64,000 bases of DNA from Populus alba. Taxonomy: Eukaryota; Streptophyta; Magnoliopsida; Malpighiales; Salicaceae. The DNA lies in the NCBI RefSeq assembly GCF_005239225.2, contig NC_133287.1, positions 6,615,493 to 6,679,492 on the forward strand. The letters run 5' to 3'. Under the pieces are notes generated by a model, which saw only the letters and a list, made by a program, of their open reading frames with translations, was not told where the DNA came from and searched no databases. Within the stretch, counting starts at the first letter, position 1. Each line of letters opens with the position of its first letter. Below, in pieces: positions 22,881 through 34,952 of this stretch. The position numbers and the translations under genes were made by a program.

Positions 22881-24480
22881 ATTTCAAGTTAAACCAAATG
22901 ATTATTAAATGAGTATGTATAAAAATTAAGTTTAAGGATATAATTAGATTTTCAAAAGATCAATTTGATTTAATTATGGGTCAAATTAAAGTTTAATTAT
23001 ATTTAAAAGTTAATTTGGGTCACATTAAAGGATTTAATTAAGTGCGAGAACTTAATTATACTTTAAAAGGGTAAAAATAGTTTTATTTGGGACTTAATTG
23101 GTGAAACATTAGATTTGAGAGCTCAATTGAGCTTAATTAAGAATATTAAAATTATAAATGACTAAACTTAATTTTTACAAAGTCAATTGGTTCAGCTCAA
23201 GTTTAAAATCAAAAGAAAATCAAAATTTTGTGGTCAATTAGGGGTTAAGTTGAAAAAATTTGCAGCAAAAAACCTTTTTCAAAAAGATGTTGAACTCTAG
23301 AGGCTCAATTTACTGAAATCAATGGTGAAATTGAAAAGAATTAAAAGTTTAATGGGTAATTGAGGGTCAATTTGCATAAATCCAAGGACTATAATGAAAA
23401 AGATACTGAAATTTTGCATTGATGTTGAAGTTTGACAAGGATAAAATTACATAAAAAATCAGAAGTTTGAAGTCAATTAGGGAAATATAATTGAAAGCAA
23501 TTATAAGCCAAAGGGAACGACTAAATTGAACTTTAAGTCAAATCCCTATATTAAAACCCCAAAGTCAAAATGACATCATTTATGATGTATAAAAAAAAAC
23601 CGAACGATGTGTCATTGGGTTATTGTTATCATCTTTGTTTGGTACCAAAAAAGCTGCTTAGGTGGATGCTTTTTAGGACCATTTAATGCTTCTTCTCCCC
23701 ATTAAACCAAGCAAACCATACACCCTTATAATGGCATGACATTGTACTACACCTAAAAAGTAGGTCTTGCCGGCCAACTGCTTCTACATCCATCGTGGCG
23801 CCGCCTTAAAAATGGCCAACTTAGACAGCTTTAGTTGCCAACCTTTTCAGGTCTATAATAACAATTTGAACCAATAGTTTGATATCTTTCCGGTTTGAAA
23901 ATTAATATGGCCAAGATAGGTTCCCAAAAAAGACAAAGTGTCCCTCTTTCACTGCCTATAAATAAGGATGGATTTCAAGTATTGAGTATCAAGAAATTGA
24001 AAGCCAAAGTTTGAAAAAAAGAAATTAGTTTCTCCCCTGGTCATTGTTTTTCTTTCTCTCCACTAGTTTTCTGCTCTCTTTTTTTGCCACACCTTGGCCA
24101 TCGTTGATGTCATCAGCCACACATCGGACTCCCTAGCACCACCAGGAATGCCACGTACACCCTTTTCCCTTTTGGCTAGGCAAGCCTCCCTTTTGTTTTT
24201 TCCTTCTTCTTAAAAACCCCCCATATCCATTTGCATATAGAATTCTAGATGCAAATGGCAGAAATGTAAATAACAAGATGTGGGTTGGACTCGTTTTGGC
24301 TTAGCCTAGATGGTTTAAAAAGAGAGAAAAGTTTGTTGGGCCGTTAGTTGACGCAACCCGACCTGATCAGTTCTGACCCAAATGGTTGGGTCGGGTCCAG
24401 AAACCTACTTAATAAATAAATAATTTAATAATATTTAAAAAAAATTGGAGGGGCTTTCTGAAAATTTTTGCGCAAGTTGA
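22880..24480 (+). mobile_element. Probable degraded LTR retrotransposon sequence
   Basis: The first half consists of degenerate 'ttaattgggtcaaattaaag' phrases, typical of noncoding LTR sequence. The second half has a promoter-like arrangement: TATAAATA at 23957-23964 followed by a pyrimidine-rich leader and short GC-richer stretches. This is the layout of a U3-R-U5 region. Terminal TG/CA ends and a target duplication could not be fixed, and no pol-like frame was seen. Confidence 0.35.
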
Positions 24481-25300
24481 AGAAACTCTCACTTGACTTT
24501 ATAAACAGAATCGACGATGAAAATATTAAAAATATTAGCATTAATTATTTATCAGTAATCTCGTCAATAAAAAACTAAAATAAAAGATCTAAATCATGAC
24601 AGATAAATGAGGCTTCATTTCTTCTCTCACACACTTGTTTCTCTTTCTTTCTCTTTCTCTTTTCTCTATCCTTCTAACCAAAGATTTAAGCATTCTCTTC
24701 TCATCCTCAGATATATTGTTTTTTTTTTTTTGGGTTTTATTAACAATGTATTCTTTCTTTTTTTTTAATTAAGGAGCTGAAATAAAGCACGCATTAATTT
24801 TTCATATTTTGTGTTTTTTTTTTGTTTTTTTATCATTATTTTGATCAATTTTCGTTGTTGTTGATAAGTGATCAAAAACCTTGGTGGAGAGGAGACAATG
24901 AGCATTAAAAAAGAGTCAAGGGAGCAAACTCAGATTAAAAAAAGATTAAGGACTACTCATTTTCTATCGACTAAAGTTCGGGAGAGTGTTTGACTAATCT
25001 GCCTAAAAGAAAAAGCAAGAATAATAGAAGTGCCTAGGCACCAACAGGAAAAAGAAGAAAAATGATAAGAGAGAGGGAGAGAGTACAAATAATAAGGGAG
25101 CTTGCATGCCACAAGATAAGATGATGGAGATGTTTTTGGATCCACATCCATTATAGCTTTGGATAATTGTTCCGATATGAGAAAAAAACATCCCAATATT
25201 ATTATTATTTATAAAATTAGATTGTAGCAGTAAACATCCATTACGGTATTTGAAGTGCTGGCAAACAAAATAAAAAGGGCCACATTATTTATTGTTATTA
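24480..25300. other. Noncoding, no gene recognised
   Basis: AT-rich and pyrimidine-rich DNA with homopolymer runs. Short open frames on the minus strand here (24957-25196) have no recognisable domain. Confidence 0.4.
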
Positions 25301-25465
25301 TTATTATTATTATTTGATGAAGCATACAGGATTCATTGAACATACATCACCAGATCAGGAGACCCAAATGATCACGGACAAAGAAAGGCGAGGCCAACAG
25401 CCAGGACAAGAGACATCAGCAGCTAGCCAGCCTGCTCCCATCGCTGCCCGAGTATTTTCAGGACT

Positions 25466-26105
25466 ACATAAGGATGAACTTGAGAGCCAACTTCTTGAAA
25501 TCTAACAAGAAAGGTTGCAGTGCATCACTTGAGAGGACAGAGTCCTAACTCCATTTACATGAATATATATTCCTACCTCTCTACATAAGGCTCCGCAATC
25601 ACAAACTGTAGGACAGAAGGCCTAGCTTGTAATCATTCATCCTTGCCTTCTCAATCTTGAACCATTGGTTATTGTTTCAATGCCAGATTCCCTTCAACCC
25701 CACCAGTTGTCACGAACCATTGTATTTCCGAGTTCACAGACTTCTGAATCTTCCACACTGTTGATGAGCACAGATTGATGAAGCAGAAAAACTTGATGTT
25801 CAGATCAGTCGAGACAGGATGGTAACTCCTTTTCTTGGATTCACGGTGGAACGTTAGGAAGGACCCTCCGATACCTCAAGAGGGTCTTGGACAACGTCAA
25901 GCGGGCAGGTTTCTCTCTTGTGCTGGCCATTGTAAGCCCACCTCCTCTTCCACGAATACCGGCAAGATGTAATATCAGTGCCTGCTTCATTCTCGCGTCG
26001 GTGTCAAGCACATGCCTCGTTGCATCTAAGTCACCGCTATTGATGGTCTTGTTGAGGCTAGGGCAAGACAAGGAAGGAGGACAGCACTAACAATGGAGAG
26101 CTCAT
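25466..26105 (-). pseudogene. Kunitz-type protease inhibitor pseudogene
   Basis: Read on the minus strand from 26105, the start matches the KTI signal-peptide codons (ATG AGC TCT CCA TTG TTA GTG) but reaches TAG at codon 16 (26058-26060). Shifting frame recovers KTI-like sequence, including the equivalents of 'VLDIQ', the first conserved Cys-Pro, the 'EVQW' stretch, 'TTGG' and the C-terminal 'LSSS'. Several frameshifts separate these pieces. The gene end corresponds to about 25466-25470 and the normal stop is not preserved. The 3' flank (25290-25460) is also KTI-like. It is a more diverged member than copies 1 and 2, so an older duplicate. Confidence 0.85.
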
Positions 26106-26185
26106 TGTTACTATTCTTATTGATGAGATTTTCTTTGTGGCATTCTAAAATTTGATGCAAAAAAACTGAATGGAGAGAAGCTTGG

Positions 26186-26192
26186 ATTTATG
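26186..26192 (-). promoter_or_regulatory. Decayed TATA box of the KTI pseudogene
   Basis: At the place matching the TATAAAT of both intact genes, the minus strand reads CATAAAT. The neighbouring 'gagaagcttggatttatgg' aligns with 'catgaagcttgcatttatag' of the intact copies. Confidence 0.5.
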
Positions 26193-26529
26193 GAGCTGAA
26201 TTGGAATGCTCAACAATAAAGAAAGAAACCGTGAATGAATTTTCCTCAATTATTCTTCTTTTTTCTATTTAATTTAATAACAATATACTGTTTGCTGCTG
26301 ATGTTTCTAGCGTGAATGATTTTATGAAGTATATTCAGCCTACCTACTACTAGTAAAATACATTTCTTGTCTGATGCTACTTGTCTGCAACATTAATAAT
26401 ACAGGAAGAGCATCATTCATTGCTTCCAGAGAAATCTTTTTATTTAGTTGGGTTTTATTAAAATCAATAATAAAATATAAATAATTAAAATAAAAAATAA
26501 ATATTATTTTCTTTGAAAGAAAACAAAAA

Positions 26530-26829
26530 ACGTGAGAAATTGAACCGTTCAAACCGACTAATTTCAATTTAATTTGATTATTTTTTAAAAAAATCAATTC
26601 AAATTAGTTTTGCTTGGTTTTTCAGTTTAGCTTTTTTTTTTTATTTGCCTTTGTTTTTGGTTTAGTTCGGTTCAGTTTTTTCAGTTTCAGATTTATAAAA
26701 CCGAAACCGAATTTGAACTAATTAGTTTTTTCAAATCTGTTTAATTGATTTTTTTTCACAGTTTGTTTTTTCAATTATTTTTTTATTTTCTTCAGTTTAA
26801 TCAATTTTTTATTTTTTAACTCACCCCTA
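26530..26829. mobile_element. Fragment of a hAT-like element, right end
   Basis: Contains the same 'ggttcagttttttcagtttcag' and 'aaaccgaaaccgaa' subterminal phrases as the element at 9016-9877. It ends in 'aactcaccccta', the complement of a TAGGGGTGAG terminus. A matching left end was not found. Confidence 0.5.
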
Positions 26830-28920
26830 ATTGTATTTATGTGCCTCTAGTAATTTTTGTACTAAAGTTTTAATTTAATATTTTTTAATATTTTAAATTT
26901 TTTTTAATTATAAAGAAATAAAAAAGAAATTTTTAAATAATAATAATAATAAAATATTATTTTAATATATTTTTAAATAAAAAAATATTTTAAAAAATAA
27001 TCTCTATTACCCTACCAAGAAAATATTATTGATTTAGCATTTTTACGTTATTAATTTGCAGTTCAACCCACCGTGATTTATTATGAAATGGAAAACTAGT
27101 ACATAGAACATGTGCACTTTGGCATATCCTTTGGCATCTAACTTTATTTAATAATTTGAGGACCACTAATATGAGGACCACCGTGGTAGCAAGATTTGGG
27201 TGTCATGTTGCTATATATCATGCATGTATTTTGGCCCATAACCTGATAATTAGAATAATATTAGTGTACGTGCCTCCACTTTGCTGCAGTGCTAGACTAG
27301 TTTTTTAACCAAAAAAAATAAAAATTAGATATCACAATGAAATTAAAAAAACTATATAAAAATTCATTCATTGGATAAATGTACAATAACACTAATTAGA
27401 AACTAAACGAAGATAAAATATCTCATCAAATTTGCAGCTTAGATTATATAATTGAAATAATCTAATTAAAAAAATAAAGAGAATTATAAAAGTTTTTTTT
27501 ATTAAGAAAAAACTATGTTAATTTTTTAAATCCATGACCTGAGTTATTTAAACTGAACATCCAATCTAGAAAAATCATGAAGTGCATTCCTAATAAATTA
27601 AATATTAAAGGAAAAAAAATAATATCAATCATACATTTTTTTTTAAATAACAATTTAAATAATAAAAAATTAAAATCATTAGTACTATTATTATTAATAT
27701 GTAATATACCACCACCACCAATATTTAAGGTTGTAATTGGGTTTGTGTGGAACATTGTGAGAATTTGGTTAAGATTTGACTTTAGAATGATTTTTTATTT
27801 TCGGAAGGGAAATCATGCAAAATGTAAAGTTTAGTTTTGAGTCTATTTTGATTGTAGAGTGAATGATGTGAGATTGAAATAATGTAACCATATGTTGGTA
27901 TTTGGACATTGAATCAATTATGAGAAATTTTTGTGGTGGATATTATATGTACAAACTAATTTTTTTAAAATAAAATGAAATGAGGAGTAAAAAACAATTA
28001 CAAGAATAATATTTGTTAATCAAACCCGGTGACTCTGGTCAAGAAAAATTTACAAAAAAAGTTCAAGTTGCATTAATTTTTGAAACCGGTGACTCTGGTC
28101 ATAAACTTGAGACTAATTCTATAGAAGGCAAATCATAAAAAAGTAATAAAGCAAAACTCTAAAAAAAGGTAAAAAAAAAAAAAAAACATATTCGAGCAAA
28201 CCTCCTAAAGTCGGTCTTAATATCTAAAAGCTTGTAACTTGTGAAAATTCTGGACCTAGGGGTTCAATAAAAAAAAAATTAAGTCCCAACCAATTTAATT
28301 TTAAAGGAATAAAATCATGAAAAAAAAATGAATTTAAAAACTTTCTAAAGAATAAAAAAGATAGTAAAAAAAAAAAAGAAGAACGAGCATCAAAGTTTAA
28401 TGGAAAAAAACCTATGGAGGATGAAATTGTTAAAGAAAAGCATTTTTAAAAATGACCCAAAAAAGAGAAGAATAGCTAAATAGAAAGAACGGAATAAGAA
28501 TCAAATTGAAGATGTAGAAGAAAATAAAAAGAGAGCATGAAATATTTTTTTTGTTGTAATTTTGTAAGTTCATTTCAAAGATTAGATAAGAATAGTAAAT
28601 TAAAGGACATAATACCAATGATAAAGCGAAAAAATTGAAGTGCCGTTTGATTCTTGAAATTTTAAAGGCTTGTCAACGTATTTGAAGTATGGAGATGAGA
28701 AGAAAAAAAAAATTATGTCGGCCACCAAACCAAAAAAGGCATCTGTCGACCATTCATCTCCATCAATTATGGCGGCAATTAAGGACCCGCATAACAGTAG
28801 TCCGTAGCAAGTGGTTGTTTCGCGGGCAGGACGACTTTAAGGTGGTCATCGCTCGAATTATATTGGGTTGTCTTGCACGCGGTCCGTGTAGCCGAACACG
28901 GTTTTTGTCTTAATAATTAC
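26830..28920. other. Intergenic, AT-rich, no gene recognised
   Basis: Contains a direct repeat of CCGGTGACTCTGGTCA at 28026-28041 and 28086-28101, a phrase common in degraded retroelements. A G+C-richer patch of unknown origin lies at about 28720-28915. Open frames here are short and without recognisable domains. Confidence 0.4.
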
Positions 28921-31900
28921 TCTATTTATATGTAACTGCAGTAATGCCCTGAGTAAGCTCTAACAATACAGGAATAAAACAATAAAAAACCACGTATAAT
29001 ATGACAATACAAAGATAAAACCTTATAGATGAGAATTATGTTTTCTTTTATCTTTAAAGGTAACAAGTGTAGTTAATACACATTTGAAAAAAAATTAGAA
29101 CAAACCAGGTCACTCACCTTGGATGTGGAAAGAGCATATATTCATTTTTATATTTCATTTTTAATACTAATTCTACTTGGATAAATAATAACTAGATCTA
29201 CAATCTCAATCAATATCTGTTAAAAACAATCTGGTATTCATGATGCGTGGACAAATCCTAAGTTGTATTCCTTAAAGACAATTTATCATTATATTATTAC
29301 AATGAAATGAAATGTGTTCTGAGTCCTGATGAAACAGTAATTTTCCTAAAATATATTTTTTTAAATTAATCATAGCTCATTAAGTTGTTTTAAGGTCATT
29401 TTGCTCCAATGTAATTTGATGAGCCTCGTGTTCTAATAGAAATAAAAAATCTCTAAAAGATTGGATGGAGGGTGTTTGCATATGCGGCCAGCACTATTGA
29501 TGAGGCTGTGTGCTCCACAACCCTTTCTTGATTTCGTAGCGACATGCAAAGGGCCCAAGACATTGGATAAAAAGTAAAGATTTGTAAAGGATGCATTCAA
29601 AGCTTCAAGAGAATTAATGAAAAACACCCAGAAAATGATGGCGAGGGAGACACATCGTCCTGTGAATTATTGAAATCGAATGCTATCTATGTAATGCTGA
29701 GGTTTCTGGACATCGAACATAAGGAACTATTTTTTAAAGCTATTTTTTTTATTTTAAAAAATATATATTAATTTTCACTTTATTTAACATTCACGGTGAA
29801 CATTATCAAAAAGCATTACAATCATTGCTTTGTTTTGGGACTAAAAGGAAGAATGTAAAATGAAATTCTGCAAAGATCTCAGAATGGACCTTCTAGACTG
29901 ACAAAGCTGCCCAGAACATGACTATCATGGCTGCCAATTTGGATATATCATAAGCATATGTTGCTTCCAAGTTCCGTTCAAGGAGCTTAAGAAGAACCTC
30001 GTGAAGGAAGTCAAAACATTTGAGAAGCCTAAAAAACAGAACACAAGGGACCCTTTTGTTCTTGCGTTTTCTGGACTGCTAGGCTGCCCTAATATGCCGA
30101 GTCTTTGGTTGCTTGGCTTTTGTTTATCATATTTCTTTCAGTAGCGTCTGAGGCTCTCATGTATGATATCTCTCTCTTTCGGCACGGACTCATGGCTTTG
30201 CTCCTGTGATGCTTCATAAGCCAATGGCCTATCAAAAGCAATAAACTGTGCCTTTGTGTTAATGTTCTTGTTAATTGAGAAACAGCAATATTGGAACATC
30301 TCGCAATTGGGTACCAGCAAGGTCCATTATCCTGGGTTTCCTCTGATAGAGACAGACAGTCAAGAATCAGGAAGCTATAGGCGTCAATGCCAAGCTTTCC
30401 GGCCCTCTTCTTTTTTCCTTAAAAAATGTGGACCAGGAGGCCTAACAGGGCCCATCGGTTTCAATCCACAAAGGGAAAGAGTTCCATAACACTCTACTGG
30501 CGTGACACCTTGAATTGGGAAGCTTAATCTCGGCTATTTTTGCTTCTTCATTTCTTTCGTGATGGTTTAGTAATGGACCAGAAATGAACTTGCAGATTCT
30601 CAACCAAGTAAAAGCGGGAGAAAAATCCATAGTTTTTGAGACAAACAAAAACTTCTACCTTGATTTGGGCCTTAATACTAAATTGAGACATTAAAGCCTC
30701 GCGTACTGGTTGGAAAACATTAACTCAAAATAATATTTTATCTTAGGAAAATACATGTCTGCACAACCCTGTTTCCAAACGAAACTGAAAAGCAAGGCTT
30801 TTCTCCAGGATTATAGATTGTATTCTAAAGATAACTTTCTTTATCTATCTACTTACGTATGTGTCCATCTTACCAACAGTCCTCTATAATATTAGAGCCA
30901 GAATTCGCCAGAAATAGCTCTGTTAGATTTCTTGAAAGCTTTTTTCGTAACCTAGAAATCCCTAAACCAAGAACTCAAATTGTTCTGTGTGGACTAATTT
31001 TCATGTACTCGTTCGGGCCTTAGTCCATGTTCTCACTCCTGCTGGCTCTTCATCTTCCTTCACTGTCTCACACTGCTGCAGTGGCATCCACAAAATATTG
31101 GTCAAAATCATCTGTACAAGACCAGTTCAATTGTTTGGATTATGATTTTGAAGTTTCCAAAAATAGAAAGGCAAAATCAACAAATTATTTAACTCTTTAG
31201 ATATTTGTAGCTTCCTCTAATAGTTTTTAAAGATGCGTAGGATGATCTACCTTACATTTTTTGTCCCTTCCTTTTCTCATTTCAAATTATCTCATAATTT
31301 GTTTAAGCTGAGATTGACTTATTATTTTCGTAACAGGTAGTGAACAAAGGATCTTGTCGTTGCAAAATTAACAAAGACATGCATATTTCTTCTTCTTTTA
31401 AACGAAACAGAAAATTAAAGATGATCTTTAAATTCATGGATCGCTGTCTGAGATAAAGGGTTATTTTAAAAAAAACGGAAACAAAATCTATCGAATCCTG
31501 TTTACGCTGACATAATCAATCAAGAACCCAATTATATGAACTCACGCTGTTGTAGGCGCTTTCTTGACAACGTGGTCCGATTATTAGGAGGAAGGAACGT
31601 AAATCTGATCCTCACCTGCCAGAACGGCACACCCTTTCAGATGGAGATAAAAAGCTCTGCCAGAGGAAGCAGCTGGTGGATGTTGATAAATAGGCACTGT
31701 GATGCTTTACAAGCCTTCTCCTTCTCTGACCCAAACCGCCTTTGAAAAAATAATTCTCCCTCCCTCTTCCTGAATTATCTTTGCCCCCATCTAAGCTTGC
31801 CTTCACTGCTTTCAGGAAGGTATGCCCACCTCACTGGCAAATTACATTATCTCACAGTATTATAAAAAAAAAAGCGTAGCATAAATGAATTTACTTCAAT

Positions 31901-32971
31901 ATTTTTCATAGAGTTGATGGTACAGAACTGTTACGCGTGGCGCTTGAATCCAGTGTAAAGAAATAAGTACTGCTTTTCCCTTCCTATTTTTTGTTTTCCC
32001 TGGCTGTAATTAAATTATTACCTGGCAGTTACTGATGTAATAAGCCTGATCAATCCCAGTATATGCTAGGTTCACTTATTTAGAGGCAGAGGAAGACAGG
32101 AATAACAACTGTACTACTACTAGTTTTTGGAGAGCATTGGAGGACCCTGCCGCAGGAATATGGCTTTTGCAAGCACCGCCTGACTCGGCTCAGATAAGTA
32201 AGATGATTCTTCTGGGTTTGTCTCAAGGAGTTTTAATAATGATCATCAATGGACTTCACTGAACGTGCTCTTGCCAAGAACTGACCCTTACTGCTTCATA
32301 CATTTGAGATTCTAACACGCAGCAGAGAAGTAAGTCCTCAAAGAAAACCTGGGTAGCTTAGCACTATAGAAACTTGGCCTGATGAGAGATTAAAGGAGGC
32401 GGAATTGCCTATTTTAAATCAGTAATATACTCTAATATTATTTTCCACAAGAAACAGAGTATCGAAGAGATTGAATGTATTCCAAGATTTTCGTGTGTCA
32501 TGTGTTCAAAATTGAAATGGGAAGGGAAGCACTATCTAGAAGAAAAATGATGTTGCGATTTCCAGGCAATCTATCCATGTGCCTGAAGAATGTTGAGAAT
32601 ATAATATTATATTCTTTTATCCTGGAAAGATAGGCCAAAGCAATTCTAGGTCAATAAAGTGGCCAATCCGCAAATATTGGCAAAGTTTGAATATAAATTA
32701 ACTAGAATTTTTTATAATGAAATACGAATTAATTGGTATGGAAGTAGTGAGATGGAAATTTTTTATTATATATAAGAGCAATCGAACAAGGGAATTTAAG
32801 CCCAAATGATTCCAAAAAGTCCTTCATTCGTAGTCATAATCTACCCAAAGGATCAGTCAATACAATGCCAAACTAATGAAGCAGACGAGGCGAAGGCCAG
32901 CCCCAATACGAGCTGAACGCCGCAGCCGAATATGGGATAGAGATTCTGAGAATGTGCACCAGTCCACCAAG
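28921..32971. other. Intergenic, moderate GC, no gene recognised
   Basis: This stretch is less AT-rich than the KTI region and holds many short open frames, all under 80 codons and none with a recognisable domain. Pieces near 29440-29640, 29860-30110 and 30470-30660 look gene-like in base composition but I could not build an exon chain. Old broken genes cannot be excluded. Confidence 0.35.
32967..32971. repeat. Left flank of the LTR element (candidate target duplication)
   Basis: The five bases before the 5' LTR are CCAAG (preceded by A, so ACCAAG). The five bases after the 3' LTR (43343-43347) are ACCAG. They are near-identical but differ by one base, which matters given the other small indels in the 5' LTR. 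Confidence 0.4.
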
Positions 32972-33312
32972 TGTTTAGCAATTTATATGAATTCAATGTT
33001 TTGATAATATTTCAAAAATCTCCAATAAGAGAAAAACAATGAATATCCTAACAAATATGGTTTTTTTTAATATATTTTCCATTTTAAGCAATTCTTTAAA
33101 CGTGATCTAAAAAAGGAATCTTAATATTCAAAAAGAATTTTCAACGTCGTTCGATTCACGCATACATTGTTTAAATCATTTGATTTCCGGCATTTTGAGC
33201 ATGGACGGTTGATTATTGCTCGTTTCAAAAATAACAAAAAAAAGAAAAAATCAAAATTTACCAAAAAGATAAGAATGAAGGACAAGTTTGAAAACCTAGC
33301 AACATTTTTTGC

Positions 33313-33319
33313 TATAAAT
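33313..33319 (+). promoter_or_regulatory. TATA box of the 5' LTR
   Basis: TATAAAT within 'gctataaattactgg'; the 3' LTR has TATAAATA at the matching place (41746-41753). This is the probable U3/R promoter of the element. Confidence 0.55.
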
Positions 33320-34256
33320 TACTGGTCTTTAACTCAAACAAAAGGGAGGGGGGGGCTAATTTTTGGAAACACCTGAAAATACAACAAAAAACCCTAAACC
33401 ACAAAAAACCCTAAAATCCTCTCTAACCAAAGGGAGCCGCCGGAGCCCCCCACCCTTTGGATTTTTTTATTTTTCTCTTCTTCCTGTCCCCAGCCACAGC
33501 TCCCCACACCTCAGCCAAACAGCCCCCGAAACCACCGGTTTTATTTTTTTTTTTTCTTCTCCCAGCCAGACACCAACCTCCCCTGGCACGCCGGCCCCTA
33601 CTTCTTCTCCCTTACCCGGCCAAGACCTCCTGATTTTCCTAGACAACCACTTTTCTCCTTCCAGCTTCTGCTCTACCGACTATCCTTCCTTCTCCAGCAT
33701 CCGCCGACCGGCGAGCCTATTTCAGATAGAACGACAGTAGCAAGACCCACGGATCAACGGCAGCAGGCGATCTTCCATCTTCAACCGCGACAGACCCCAC
33801 GGTCTTCTCTTCATCTCTCCACCACCGGCCACCGAACAACAGCTTCAACAGCCGCGGAGCAACCGCGCCGATCGTTGCCAACCCGAAGCAGAGGAAGAGA
33901 AGACGAAAACCCAGCACCCACCGAAGCCCATAGCTCTCAGCTCAGCCGGCTTCTCTCTCTCAGCCACCGTGGACAGATCCGATCTCCTCAGCACCGCCAC
34001 CGGACTCCTGCTTCAATCGACGCACCGACAGCTCCTCCTCCACGACCGATCTGCCACCGGAGAAGAAGAAGAAGCACATGCAGATCTGTCGGAAAGAAGA
34101 AAAAACCGAAGCAGATTTTTAAAACGCAAGAACAAAAATAAAAATCAACTGCCTGTTGTGTGCGTTTTTTTGTTATTTTTCAGGTCACAGCATCATCGCC
34201 GGTGAGGAGGAGAAGAAGGAGAGGAAGCCGTGGCTGATCCCCTGCTTTTTCCTCAC

Positions 34257-34282
34257 GGCGGCGCGTGAATCCACGCGCCGCC
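34257..34282 (+). other. Perfect hairpin in the LTR (11-bp GC-rich stem)
   Basis: Arms GGCGGCGCGTG and CACGCGCCGCC surround a 4-base loop AATC. It is preserved unchanged in the 3' LTR (42666-42691), followed in both by a third related GCGCGTGG stretch. Confidence 0.8.
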
Positions 34283-34934
34283 AGTGACGTGGCGCGTGGG
34301 AACGAGCGCGCCACCGCTGTTCCAGCAGCTCCAGAAGTCGTCCTGCCACTGTTCAGGGGTGTTTTGGGGGTCATTTTTGTAAATTTCCGAATTGTTTAAT
34401 GTAATATTTATTTAGTATGAATTTTTATTTGTATTTTGTAAATATGGATGTAAAAGAAAAGACAAAAAAGAAAGAAAAGAAAAGAAAAGAAATAAAAATA
34501 GTGAAAGTGAAATGTGTGTGTTTGTATGTGTTTTATTTTTTTTTATATATATTTTATTTTTAATGATAAAATTGCAGATATTAAAGAAGAATTTAATATT
34601 TTGATTGGATCACGGTTAAGAATTATTAACTTATACGTAAGTGATATTTCTAATTTCCGATGAAAAGACAATTATTAAAACTTCTTTAACACATCAAATT
34701 CGCGAAGCAGCTTACCTCAGGTAGGGTGCGTTAGGGGTGCTAATACCTTCCCTAACCACAACCAGTTCCTTACCCGCGATCTCTGACAAGACCAGTACAT
34801 CCGGTTTCCTAGTAGCCCGAAATTAATTACTAGGTGGCGACTCCAACAAACCAAATTCAAGCAAACAACAACGAGAAAGATTTAAATCGCCAGCCGATGC
34901 CGCGCGCGCTGATTTTTTTTGGGGTGCGACAGAA

Positions 34935-34952
34935 TGGCGACTCCGCTGGGGA
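34935..34952 (+). other. Primer binding site of the LTR element
   Basis: TGGCGACTCCGCTGGGGA starts three bases after the 5' LTR. It begins with the TGG expected to pair with a tRNA CCA end and matches the tRNA-Arg-type site known from Ogre/Tat elements. The tRNA identity comes from family knowledge. Confidence 0.75.

Larger units (their letters stand above)
32972..34931 (+). repeat. 5' LTR (1960 bp)
   Basis: Collinear with 41415-43342. It contains the TATA box TATAAAT at 33313-33319, an unusually GC-rich and pyrimidine-rich middle (33430-34300), a strong hairpin (34257-34282) and the conserved tail. The last 370 bp are almost identical to the 3' LTR. The first 1.2 kb contain many one- to few-base differences, mostly indels. 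Confidence 0.88.

Noticed and set aside
25841..26071. Minus-strand open frame within the KTI pseudogene
   Set aside because: It is a frame-shifted reading of the broken KTI, with only the first part ('VLDTD') in the ancestral frame.
33363..33740. 125-codon Pro/Ser-rich open frame in the 5' LTR
   Set aside because: It lies wholly in the LTR, and the equivalent stretch of the 3' LTR (about 41800-42150) has indels that break the frame. The richness comes from the pyrimidine-rich leader.
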